64,000 nucleotides of DNA from assembly GCF_002006345.1 (NCBI RefSeq), contig NZ_LZZM01000190.1:1-64000 (forward strand). The letters run 5' to 3'. Source of the DNA: Clostridium puniceum. GTDB taxonomy: Bacteria > Bacillota > Clostridia > Clostridiales > Clostridiaceae. Positions 17,585 through 25,618 of this stretch are shown here, piece after piece. A model generated the notes under the pieces. It saw only the letters and a program-made list of their open reading frames with translations. It made no database searches and had not been told where the DNA came from. The position numbers and the translations under genes were made by a program. How positions within the stretch are numbered: the first letter of the stretch is position 1; each line of letters opens with the position of its first letter.

Positions 17585-18955
17585 ATGGTTACAGCTACAA
17601 AAACAACTGTGAATTCACAATCTAGCAGTTTGGATTTTTTATCAAAAACTTCTAAGTTAAATTTTTCAGATAGAGTTGGTTCAGATGTATATAAGACAGA
17701 GAATAATAAAGTTATTTCAAAGTCTGAAAGTTCTAAAAGTGAAGATTTTAAAGATGTATTAACTTCAAAAGTTAATTACAAGGAAGATGATCAGCAAAGA
17801 GTAAGTGGTAATAATGAAACAAAAGATATGACTAAAATTGATGAAGTGAAGGAAGAACTTAAAGAGTTAGAAGATGATAGTAAAGCAGCTTCTAAAGATG
17901 ATGTGGATGATATATTAAATCAATTACTTAATTTACTTGCTAAATTAGGCATTAATGGTGAAGAGTTGAAGAAAGATGGAGAACTTAATGCTGAAGCTTT
18001 AAAAAATATTATAAAAGATATTAATGAAAATATTTCTTCTAGTAATAGTTTAAGTGCTACTATGGAAAAATTAATGGAACTCATGAAAAATAATTCTGTA
18101 AAAGAAGCACTAGATGATAATTCACTGAAATCTATACAAAGCATTTTAAGTAATTTAAGCTCTAATATTACAGATGATACAGCAGAGACAAAGGATGTAA
18201 AAAATTCTATAAAAAATCTGATGTCAGAAATATCTAATATTATAGAAAATAAGCAAAATACAAAAGTCTTAACGCTTGAAGATATGTTGAAAAACTATTC
18301 ACAGGATAATAAAGAAGGTTCATTTGAAAGTGAAAGCAATAAGAGTGATACTTCAGAAACTGCAAAGAATAATAAAGAGGTTTCTAAAGAAGATAAATTT
18401 TTAAATTCTTTACTTGATGATAAAAATGATAATTCTTTGAATAAGATTAATTTATTTGCATCTAGAACTCAAGTTGGTCAAAATCAGGGAGTAGATACTG
18501 TTAGAGGTCTTACAATTAATAAAGCTACATTTGCAAATGATTTGATAAAAGATGTTAAATTTATGAGCACTAATGCAATGAAAGAATTGACAGTTAAAAT
18601 TAATCCAGGAGATTTAGGAGAAATAACTATAAAGTTAATTCAAGAAGATGGAGTTATGAAAGCTAATTTAAAAGCTAATTCAAAGGAAGCAACGGCGTTA
18701 CTTTCACAAAATTTAGCTGATATAAAGAAGCAATTAACTGAGCAAAATATAAAAATAGCAGATGTTAATATCGAGCTTTATCAAGAAGATACAACTTTCT
18801 TTAGTGAACAAGGTTTTGGAAGACAACTTTCTGAAGAAAAGGGGAAAAGTGGAAACGACAACAGCAATACTATAGGGAATGTAGTGGGTATTGAAGAAGA
18901 GTTAAATAACAATAATATTACATCTGATGACAATAATATTGAATTTTTTGCATAG
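17585..18955 (+). CDS. fliK: Flagellar hook-length control protein FliK
   Basis: A 456-aa secreted molecular ruler. The N-terminal 300 residues are low-complexity, rich in Ser, Lys, Asp and Asn, and weakly conserved, as is normal for the ruler part. Residues from about 330 form the compact substrate-switch domain, with K-E-L-T-V-K-I-N-P-G-D-L-G-E-I-T-I-K-L and a following N-I-K-I-A-D-V-N-I-E-L-Y. The start is ATG 17585, behind a near-perfect AGGAGGTGA; the in-frame GTG 17576 is inside that site. Confidence 0.9.
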   Translation: MVTATKTTVNSQSSSLDFLSKTSKLNFSDRVGSDVYKTENNKVISKSESSKSEDFKDVLTSKVNYKEDDQQRVSGNNETKDMTKIDEVKEELKELEDDSKAASKDDVDDILNQLLNLLAKLGINGEELKKDGELNAEALKNIIKDINENISSSNSLSATMEKLMELMKNNSVKEALDDNSLKSIQSILSNLSSNITDDTAETKDVKNSIKNLMSEISNIIENKQNTKVLTLEDMLKNYSQDNKEGSFESESNKSDTSETAKNNKEVSKEDKFLNSLLDDKNDNSLNKINLFASRTQVGQNQGVDTVRGLTINKATFANDLIKDVKFMSTNAMKELTVKINPGDLGEITIKLIQEDGVMKANLKANSKEATALLSQNLADIKKQLTEQNIKIADVNIELYQEDTTFFSEQGFGRQLSEEKGKSGNDNSNTIGNVVGIEEELNNNNITSDDNNIEFFA

Positions 18956-18965
18956 GAGGTAAAAA

Positions 18966-19772
18966 ATGAGTGATACTAAGGTAAATTCCTTGAATTATAC
19001 AACTGTTAATATTGCAAGTTCTGGAACCACTGATAGAGGAACTAAAATAGTAGCTAAGAATGCTGCTGGTGGAAATATGGACAAAAATGCATTTTTAAAA
19101 ATTTTAGCAGCACAATTAAGTAATTTAGATCCGACGCAAAATCAAGATTCAAGTGCTTATGTCAGTCAAATGGCTCAATTCGCATCAATGGAACAAATGA
19201 CAAATTTAAATACTACCATGTCAGATTCTGCATATCAACAAATGGTTGGAAAGACAGTAATAACAAGTGAGAAAGATAATAATAATAACTATGTTCAGGG
19301 GTATGTAGCAGAAGTAATAAAAAAGTCTAGTGGAACTTATTTGAATATGCTTATTGATGGAAAATATAAAGAAGTTGCTGTTTCAAATATAATAGGAGTT
19401 ACAGCAGGAACTGATACTAATGCAATTGCCAACAGTAAAGCAGCACTGAATTCAGATTTTACAGCAGCTTCAGCTTTGGCGGCGGATAAGAAAAATATCG
19501 TCATAGCAGAGTATGATAGCGATGGAAATGCTACTTTAGTAAGAGGAACAGTAAGCGGTGCATATATTGATACTGTTAATGGCGCATCAGTAAAAATAAA
19601 AGTTGATGTTTTAGATGCTGATGGAAAATCAACTACTAAGACATATGATTATGACAATATTATAAGAGCAGGTGATTTGACTACAGAGGAGATGGACGCT
19701 GCGGAAAAAGCAATAAAAGATAAGACAGCTTCAACAACATCTTCGACACAAAGCACTGCAACAGGCGTATAG
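18966..19772 (+). CDS. flgD: Flagellar hook assembly (cap) protein FlgD
   Basis: A 268-aa hook-cap protein needed to polymerise FlgE. The conserved N-terminal motif is M-D-K-N-A-F-L-K-I-L-A-A-Q-L-S-N-L-D-P (about 39-57), followed by Q-D-S-S-A-Y-V-S-Q-M-A-Q-F-A-S-M-E-Q. The C-terminal half is a variable beta domain. AGGAGG precedes ATG 18966. The stop touches the next gene's start, so the two are coupled. Confidence 0.94.
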   Translation: MSDTKVNSLNYTTVNIASSGTTDRGTKIVAKNAAGGNMDKNAFLKILAAQLSNLDPTQNQDSSAYVSQMAQFASMEQMTNLNTTMSDSAYQQMVGKTVITSEKDNNNNYVQGYVAEVIKKSSGTYLNMLIDGKYKEVAVSNIIGVTAGTDTNAIANSKAALNSDFTAASALAADKKNIVIAEYDSDGNATLVRGTVSGAYIDTVNGASVKIKVDVLDADGKSTTKTYDYDNIIRAGDLTTEEMDAAEKAIKDKTASTTSSTQSTATGV

Positions 19773-20168
19773 ATGAGCTATAGAATAATTAATGGACAAG
19801 CGTATTCAGTAGGAAACTTTGGACAAATTTCTAATACACAACCTAATATACAGAATAAAGTAAGTAGTAATGATAAAACCAGTTTCCAAAATATTTTAGA
19901 TAGCGTTAAGAATAAAGAGGAAGGTTTTACTATATCTAAGCATGCAGCTAAAAGACTAGATGAGATTAATTTCACAGAAGAAGACATAAAGCAAATAGAA
20001 AAAGGTTTTGAAATTGCAAAAGATAAAAATTCAAAAAATACAGTTATGCTATATAAAGATGTTGCAATAATTGCAAGTGTTGAAAACAAAACTTTAATAA
20101 CAGCAGTTGATAAGGAAAGAGCAAAAGATAATATATTTACAAATGTAGATAGTGTGGTAATTTTATAG
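19773..20168 (+). CDS. Flagellar operon protein of the TIGR02530 type
   Basis: A 131-aa protein found between flgD and flgE in many Firmicutes and spirochaete flagellar operons (TIGR02530). Its biochemical role is unsettled. The conserved second half has S-K-H-A-A-K-R-L (about 53-60), I-x-x-x-E-K-G-F, and S-x-K-N-T-V-M-L-Y-K-D-V-A-I-I-A-S-V. It starts directly after the flgD stop codon (TAG-ATG), so translation is probably coupled to flgD. No signal peptide is present. Confidence 0.85.
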   Translation: MSYRIINGQAYSVGNFGQISNTQPNIQNKVSSNDKTSFQNILDSVKNKEEGFTISKHAAKRLDEINFTEEDIKQIEKGFEIAKDKNSKNTVMLYKDVAIIASVENKTLITAVDKERAKDNIFTNVDSVVIL

Positions 20169-20175
20169 CCGGACT

Positions 20176-20240
20176 TAAGCTAGTTAACCGTAAACTGTTA
20201 ACAGAAGCAGCGGAGGCTAAACTTGTGGACTGACAGAAGC
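20176..20240. repeat. Dispersed intergenic repeat, copy 3
   Basis: AGTTAACCGTAAACTGTTAAC lies about 20182-20202 and TTGTGGACTGACAG about 20223-20236, again variants of GTnAACTG. The gap between the TIGR02530 gene and flgE otherwise holds only the flgE ribosome binding site. Confidence 0.35.
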
Positions 20241-20275
20241 AAGTTAAAAACAAATTAGGATTAGGAGGAACGTTT

Positions 20276-21352
20276 ATGTTAAGATGTATGTATTCTGGAA
20301 TAAGCGGAATGAAGGTTAATCAAACTAAATTAGACGTTATAGGTAATAACATAGCAAACGTAGGTACAACGGCATTTAAATCTTCACAAGCAAGATTTAA
20401 AGATATGCTTTATCAAAATGCAGGAGAAGCATCAGCACCATCTACAGTACTTGGTGGTACAAATGCTAAACAAGTAGGGCTTGGTGCACAATTATCAAGT
20501 ATAAATAAAATGATGGGACAAGGTAATGCTTTATCAACAGGTAGAAGCCTTGATGTATGTGTTGATGGTGATGGGTATTTAGTAGTAACTAAAGGTGATA
20601 TAACTGCAGGAATTGGAGTTGATCAAGCAACTGGTTTGGATAAAACTGCTACTGATTCAACAGGAACAATTTCAGAAACTTTATTTACAAGAGATGGAAA
20701 TCTTACGTTGGATTATAAAGGAAATCTGTTAACAGCTGATGGTCATAGAGTTATGGGATATTATTTAACAAGTTCCACAAACACCGGAGGTACTGCTAGT
20801 GCAAAAAGTTTAGAATATGATTCCACTAACACAGTATTAAATGCCAATTATGTAAATGCAGATGAAAAAGATTTAAAACAACTTGATGACACATTAAAGC
20901 CATTAGCAATACCAGATAGTGTTATTGTTTCAGGAACTGGAAGTACAGCAGTAACGCAACCAGTTAAGAAATTTGAAATTGGAAAAGATGGTATTATTGT
21001 AGCAGTATTAGGAGATGGTAAAAGGGCGGCTATTGGCCAAATTGCTATGGCAGGATTTAAAAACCCAGAAGGGTTAACTGACCTTGGTGGAAATATGTGT
21101 TTAAATTCTTCAAATTCTGGTCCAATAACTTATAAAACTGGAAAAATTGATTCTAGTACTGCAACATCTACAACAGCAGATAATTCAGCAGGATTTGGAT
21201 CTTTAATCCAAGGAGCACTTGAAGGATCAAATGTAGATTTAACAGAACAATTTACAGATATGATTACAGCAACTAGAAGTTTCCAAGCATCTTCTAAAAT
21301 GATAACTACTGGAGATGAAATTCTTCAGACTATCACTGGGTTGATGAGATAA
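20276..21352 (+). CDS. flgE: Flagellar hook protein FlgE
   Basis: A 358-aa hook subunit. It begins M-L-R-C-M-Y-S-G-I-S-G-M-K-V-N-Q-T-K-L-D, with the signature I-G-N-N-I-A-N-V-G-T-T-A-F-K-S (about 22-36). The C-terminus (G-A-L-E-G-S-N-V-D-L-T-E-Q-F-T-D-M-I-T-A-T-R-S-F) is the conserved D0 helix. The central outer domain is shorter than in enterobacterial FlgE. AGGAGG is 7 nt before the ATG. Length exceeds that of the rod proteins, separating it from FlgF and FlgG. Confidence 0.94.
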   Translation: MLRCMYSGISGMKVNQTKLDVIGNNIANVGTTAFKSSQARFKDMLYQNAGEASAPSTVLGGTNAKQVGLGAQLSSINKMMGQGNALSTGRSLDVCVDGDGYLVVTKGDITAGIGVDQATGLDKTATDSTGTISETLFTRDGNLTLDYKGNLLTADGHRVMGYYLTSSTNTGGTASAKSLEYDSTNTVLNANYVNADEKDLKQLDDTLKPLAIPDSVIVSGTGSTAVTQPVKKFEIGKDGIIVAVLGDGKRAAIGQIAMAGFKNPEGLTDLGGNMCLNSSNSGPITYKTGKIDSSTATSTTADNSAGFGSLIQGALEGSNVDLTEQFTDMITATRSFQASSKMITTGDEILQTITGLMR

Positions 21353-21391
21353 TTTTAATAAAATATATTATCTATTAATATATTTATATTT

Positions 21392-21449
21392 AAATACTTT
21401 ACAAAAATAAATAAGCAAGTTGAGCTTTAAGTTCAACTTGCAAGTATTT
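21392..21449. repeat. Two-tier hairpin after flgE
   Basis: GCAAGTTGA (21415-21423) pairs with TCAACTTGC (21433-21441), and AAATACTT (21392-21399) pairs with AAGTATTT (21442-21449). There is no clear T-run, so it is not a typical terminator. It may stabilise the 3' end of the upstream mRNA or lower read-through within the operon. Confidence 0.55.
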
Positions 21450-21473
21450 ATTAAATTACAATGGATAATGCAG

Positions 21474-21514
21474 AATACACAAAGGAACTTGTGTATTGTG
21501 AACTGTACATTGAT
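21474..21514. repeat. Hairpin plus dispersed repeat, copy 4
   Basis: AATACACAA (21474-21482) and TTGTGTATT (21489-21497) form a perfect 9-bp stem with a 6-nt loop. It runs into GTGAACTGTACATTG, a variant of the dispersed GTnAACTG repeat. No gene lies in this 194-nt gap between flgE and flbD. Confidence 0.45.
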
Positions 21515-21546
21515 TAAAGATATTAAAAAATGAGGGGTGAAAATTT

Positions 21547-21738
21547 ATGATAGACGTAACAGGGATGAACCATGAAAAATTCATATTAAATGCAGACCAT
21601 ATTGAAAAAATAGAAGAGGTTCCAGAAACAATAATTACATTAACTAATGGAAGAAAATATATAGTATTAGAGAGTGTAGATGATGTAAAGAATTCAGTTA
21701 TAAAATACAAAAATAAAATATTCACATATAAAATATAA
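21547..21738 (+). CDS. flbD: FlbD/SwrD-family flagellar protein
   Basis: A 63-aa protein of the FlbD family. It has the typical I-D-V-T-G-M-N-x-x-x-F-I-L-N-A-D-H-I-E opening and I-T-L-T-N-G-R-K-Y-I-V middle. The Bacillus homologue SwrD raises flagellar power, which suggests a role with the stator, though the mechanism is unclear. In many Firmicutes motA and motB follow; here fliL follows directly. GAGGGGTGA precedes the ATG. Confidence 0.9.
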   Translation: MIDVTGMNHEKFILNADHIEKIEEVPETIITLTNGRKYIVLESVDDVKNSVIKYKNKIFTYKI

Positions 21739-21781
21739 AAATTAACATTTTGATTGTTGCAAATAGTGAGGAGTGAAACTT

Positions 21782-22267
21782 ATGGCTTTTGGAAAAGGAA
21801 AAGCAAAAGAAAATGGTGAAAATTCAAGTAAAACTAATAAAGGAGTTTTAATAATCTTATTTATTTTAGGACTAGTAGTATTAGGTGGAGCTGCTTTTGG
21901 TGGAGTATATTTATTTATGAAAACTAAAAGTACAGTAGAATCTCAAGAAGTAATTATAGAAAATACTTATATGGAATTAAAAGAATTTACCGTTAATTTA
22001 GGTGATGAAGGTGGAAAAAGATTTTTTAAGGGAGAAATCTCTATAGGATATGATAAAAGTAAAGAAAAATTAGCAGAAGAATTAAAAGGAAAAGAAGTAG
22101 TTATAAGAGATGATATTATATTCTACTTTAGAAGTCAAAAGGCCGATTATATAAATAATATAGAAAATGCTGAAAATATGAAAAAACAATTAATTGATGC
22201 TATTAATAAGGATTTAACAAAGGGTAAGATTACAGACATAAGATTTAAAAGTATGATAATTCAATAA
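21782..22267 (+). CDS. fliL: Flagellar basal body-associated protein FliL
   Basis: A 161-aa single-pass membrane protein that sits around the stator. A short basic N-terminus is followed by one transmembrane helix (about 22-45, G-V-L-I-I-L-F-I-L-G-L-V-V-L-G-G-A) and a periplasmic domain with F-T-V-N-L-G-D. I use ATG 21782, as GAGGAG lies 8 nt upstream; the in-frame GTG 21773 is within that site. The next gene is fliO, so fliM and fliN/fliY, often found here, are absent. Confidence 0.9.
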   Translation: MAFGKGKAKENGENSSKTNKGVLIILFILGLVVLGGAAFGGVYLFMKTKSTVESQEVIIENTYMELKEFTVNLGDEGGKRFFKGEISIGYDKSKEKLAEELKGKEVVIRDDIIFYFRSQKADYINNIENAENMKKQLIDAINKDLTKGKITDIRFKSMIIQ

Positions 22268-22276
22268 GGTGAAAAG

Positions 22277-22675
22277 ATGGATTTGAATTTTTTTGGAATG
22301 TTTGTACAGCTTATTTTAGCATTAGGAGTAACATTAGGATTAATCTTTTTAACATTTAAATTAATGGGAACAAAAGTTAATTCTATTAATAATAATAAAT
22401 ATGTTAAGGTTATTGAAAGAGTACAAGTATCAAAGGAAAATACTATATTAGTAGTTAAGATTGGTAAAAAAGGATATATAATGACTAGTACTACAGGACA
22501 TATGGGAAAATTGTCGGAATTATCAGAAGATGAAATTAATCTTATTGAAGAAGAAAAGAAAAAAGCAGCAGAAGAAATAGCTGAAAATTATAAGAAATTG
22601 ATGTTAAAATCAAAAAGAAGCTTTTCTAAGATAATAAAGAATATAAACTCAAAGGAAGATAAACATGAAAAATAA
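22277..22675 (+). CDS. fliO: Flagellar biosynthetic protein FliO
   Basis: A 132-aa membrane protein that helps assemble the FliP ring of the export gate. One N-terminal transmembrane helix (about 8-30) is followed by a small beta domain with V-K-V-I-E-R-V-Q-V-S-K-E-N-T-I-L-V-V-K-I-G, the FliO/FliZ hallmark, and a charged coiled tail. AAGGTG precedes the ATG. It overlaps fliP by 11 nt. Confidence 0.88.
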   Translation: MDLNFFGMFVQLILALGVTLGLIFLTFKLMGTKVNSINNNKYVKVIERVQVSKENTILVVKIGKKGYIMTSTTGHMGKLSELSEDEINLIEEEKKKAAEEIAENYKKLMLKSKRSFSKIIKNINSKEDKHEK

Positions 22676-23447
22676 TAAGAAAAGAATTGCAGTTACGCTC
22701 ATGATGGTTCTTGGAATTATGATGTTTTGCACTATAAATGCATATGCTGCTCCTAGTAATACAGATTTACCGCAACTTAATATATCACTTGGTGATAAAG
22801 GAAATACTCCACAAGATTATGCATCAAGTATTAAACTATTAATATTTTTTACAATTATATCATTATTACCATCTATAGTAATAATGATGACGTCTTTTAC
22901 TAGAATTGTAGTAGTATTTTCATTTTTGAAAAGTGCAATGGGAATACAACAAGCTGTTCCAAATCAAATTTTAACCGGATTAGCTATATTCTTAACATTA
23001 TTTATTATGACACCAGTTTATAATCAAATGAACACAAATGGAATTCAGCCGTACTTAGAAAATAAAATAAATCAAGAACAAGCAATTACAGAAGTTTCAA
23101 AACCTCTTAAGACTTTTATGCTTGCACAGACCACTAAAAAAGATTTGAAATTATTTATAGAAGTTAGCAAATTAGATACAACAAATTTTAAAGAAGAAAC
23201 TGATATTCCAATGACTACATTAATTCCAGCCTTTGCAATAAGTGAGTTAAAAACTGCTTTTGAAATAGGATTTTTGATATATTTGCCTTTTATTGTAATA
23301 GATATGGTAATAGCAAGTGTTCTAATGTCTATGGGTATGTTTATGTTACCACCTACTATGGTATCTCTTCCATTTAAATTAATTGTATTTGTAATGGTAG
23401 ATGGATGGTATTTATTAGTAGAATCATTGATAAAGAGTTTTATGTGA
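22665..23447 (+). CDS. fliP: Flagellar export gate protein FliP
   Basis: A 260-aa core component of the flagellar type III export gate. An N-terminal hydrophobic stretch (about 8-28, ending A-Y-A-A) looks like a cleaved signal peptide, as known for FliP. Four more membrane segments follow, with M-T-S-F-T-R-I-V-V-V-F-S-F (about 73-85) and T-L-I-P-A-F-A-I-S-E-L, both family signatures. AAGGAAG lies within the end of fliO. FliP, FliQ and FliR form the 5:4:1 gate. Confidence 0.95.
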   Translation: MKNNKKRIAVTLMMVLGIMMFCTINAYAAPSNTDLPQLNISLGDKGNTPQDYASSIKLLIFFTIISLLPSIVIMMTSFTRIVVVFSFLKSAMGIQQAVPNQILTGLAIFLTLFIMTPVYNQMNTNGIQPYLENKINQEQAITEVSKPLKTFMLAQTTKKDLKLFIEVSKLDTTNFKEETDIPMTTLIPAFAISELKTAFEIGFLIYLPFIVIDMVIASVLMSMGMFMLPPTMVSLPFKLIVFVMVDGWYLLVESLIKSFM

Positions 23448-23458
23448 GGTGAAATGAT

Positions 23459-23728
23459 ATGACACAAACTATGCTTAATGCTGTAGTTAAAGATACAATA
23501 ATAACTGCAGCAAAGGTATCAGCACCTATATTAATAACAGTTCTTGTACTAGGGTTGCTTATAAGCATACTGCAAGCAACAACACAAATACAAGAACAAA
23601 CATTGACATTTGTACCTAAATTAATAGCAACAGCTGTTGTGGGAATATTTTTAGGAAGTTGGATGCTGGAAACAATTATGTCTTTTACAACTAGAATCTT
23701 TGATATGATTTCGAAGATTACTACATAA
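23459..23728 (+). CDS. fliQ: Flagellar export gate protein FliQ
   Basis: An 89-aa protein with two transmembrane helices (about 17-37 and 56-78), the normal FliQ layout. The loop carries Q-A-T-T-Q-I-Q-E-Q-T-L-T-F-V-P-K, a highly conserved FliQ motif. GAGGTGAAATGAT precedes the ATG. It lies 11 nt after fliP and 16 nt before the fliR-flhB fusion. Confidence 0.95.
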   Translation: MTQTMLNAVVKDTIITAAKVSAPILITVLVLGLLISILQATTQIQEQTLTFVPKLIATAVVGIFLGSWMLETIMSFTTRIFDMISKITT

Positions 23729-23744
23729 TAGGAGGTAAGGCATT

Positions 23745-25589
23745 GTGGTGGATACAGCCTACTTTCTTTCATTATTTTTAATATTTCTAAGGATTACATC
23801 ATATTTTATAGCTGTTGAAGTATTTTTTCCAACAGGAACCCCTCAAGTTTTACAGGGAGCATTTTCGCTTATACTTGCAGTTGGAATTATATCTGGAATA
23901 GATTATTCAACAATAAATTCTATTAATACTGGATATGCTTTGGCTTTTGGTGCAATAAGTGAAGTGATGACAGGAATAATACTAGGATACATAACTAATT
24001 TAGTTTTTCAAGCAGTGAAGTTAGCGGGTGCATGGATGGATATTCATGCAGGATTTTCTATGGTTACTCTATTAGATCCAAGTAGCCATACAACTTCTAC
24101 TTTACTTGGAAATTTTTCTTATTTTATTGCGCTAGTTTTCTTTTTTTTAATAGATGGGCATCATATAATTATAAAGATGTTAGTTGAAAGCATAAATATA
24201 GTTCCAATTGGAAAAACAATAGTTTATCAAGAGTCCTTGATGGGAGTTATGCAAACTATATTTTCTTATTTTGCATTAGGTGTTAAAATAGCAATACCAC
24301 TTGTATTAATACTTATAATAACAGATTTGTGTTTAGGGTTAATTTCAAGAACGGTGCCTACAATTCCAATCATGATTTTTGGTATGCCAATTAAAAATAT
24401 ATTGGGACTTGTAACATTTATCATACTATTACCATTAATGCTTAAGTTAGTTGGGACAGCTATATACAATGTACCAAATATTTTCAGGGAAATAGTTAAT
24501 TTAATCCCCTTAGTGCCAATGGCTTTGATTTTTGCTGGTGATGATAAAACAGAAGAAGCCACACCCAAAAAGCAATCTGAATCTAGAAAAAAAGGGCAGA
24601 TAGCTAGAAGTAAAGATGTATCAGTAGCAATTACAATGGTTGTTTGTACAATGCTTATTTCTATTTTATGGGGAACATTAACTAATGGGTTTAAAAATGT
24701 AATTATTTATTTTTTTAAATTTCCTATGTTAGAAACCTTAAATGAAGGAGGAACACTTTCTAATATAATAATTACAGTTGCATTAAAAGTGGCAGGATTG
24801 ATTTTACCATTTGCATTACCTATAATGTTAGGTGGAATTATTGCTAGTTTGCTTCAAACAGGTTTTTTATTTACAAAGGAACCTTTAAAGCCTTCTTTTG
24901 GAAAGTTAAATCCATTATCAGGAATGAAAAATATGATATCAAAAAGAAGTTTAGTGGATTTATCTAAAAATATGGTTATAATAAGTATAGTATCATATTT
25001 GGCTTACAGTTATATAGTATCAAATTATCAAAATATTTTAGGAATTTCCAATTTATATTTACCATCATTAGGTGATGAGGTTAAAAATCTAGTATTAGGT
25101 ATTTTTAAAAAGATAAGTATTGTTCTTGTTGTTGTTGCAGCTATTGATTATGTTTTGCAAGTTAGAATGCATAATAAAGAGATGAAAATGACCAAACAAG
25201 AAGTCAAAGATGAATATAAACAATCAGAAGGAGATCCTCAAGTAAAAGGGAAAATAAAGCAAAAGCAAAGAGAAATTGGTATGAGAAGAATGATGCAATC
25301 TGTTGCAGATGCTACAGTTGTAATCACAAATCCTACTCACTTGGCTATTGCATTAAAATATGAAGAAGGTGGCAGTATGGAAGCTCCCAAAGTTGTAGCA
25401 AAAGGAGCTGACTATATAGCGTTAAAAATAAAGAACATAGCTAAGGAACATGATGTTCCTGTTATTGAGAATAAGCCGCTTACAAGAATGATGTATGATA
25501 GGGTAGAAATAGATGATGATATACCTCAAGACTTATATCAAGGTGTTGCAGAGATTTTAGCAATAGTAATGAAGCTTAAAAAGAAATAG
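23745..25589 (+). CDS. fliR-flhB: FliR-FlhB fusion protein of the flagellar export gate
   Basis: A 614-aa fusion of two export-gate proteins that are usually separate. Residues 1 to about 260 are FliR, with about six membrane segments. FlhB begins near residue 266 with D-D-K-T-E-E-A-T-P-K-K, its usual N-terminus, then four membrane segments and a soluble C-domain. The self-cleavage motif N-P-T-H is intact at 529-532, so the specificity switch should work. The start is GTG 23745 behind AGGAGGTAAGG. Such fusions are known in other clostridia. The continuous frame and intact motifs speak against a sequencing artefact. The fusion fixes a 1:1 ratio. Confidence 0.95.
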   Translation: MVDTAYFLSLFLIFLRITSYFIAVEVFFPTGTPQVLQGAFSLILAVGIISGIDYSTINSINTGYALAFGAISEVMTGIILGYITNLVFQAVKLAGAWMDIHAGFSMVTLLDPSSHTTSTLLGNFSYFIALVFFFLIDGHHIIIKMLVESINIVPIGKTIVYQESLMGVMQTIFSYFALGVKIAIPLVLILIITDLCLGLISRTVPTIPIMIFGMPIKNILGLVTFIILLPLMLKLVGTAIYNVPNIFREIVNLIPLVPMALIFAGDDKTEEATPKKQSESRKKGQIARSKDVSVAITMVVCTMLISILWGTLTNGFKNVIIYFFKFPMLETLNEGGTLSNIIITVALKVAGLILPFALPIMLGGIIASLLQTGFLFTKEPLKPSFGKLNPLSGMKNMISKRSLVDLSKNMVIISIVSYLAYSYIVSNYQNILGISNLYLPSLGDEVKNLVLGIFKKISIVLVVVAAIDYVLQVRMHNKEMKMTKQEVKDEYKQSEGDPQVKGKIKQKQREIGMRRMMQSVADATVVITNPTHLAIALKYEEGGSMEAPKVVAKGADYIALKIKNIAKEHDVPVIENKPLTRMMYDRVEIDDDIPQDLYQGVAEILAIVMKLKKK

Positions 25590-25618
25590 TCACAGTTATA
25601 AAAGGGGAGGATTAGGTT

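Noticed and set aside
23072..23772. Two overlapping - strand frames
   Set aside because: Antisense to fliP, fliQ and fliR-flhB; their hydrophobic content mirrors the membrane helices on the + strand.
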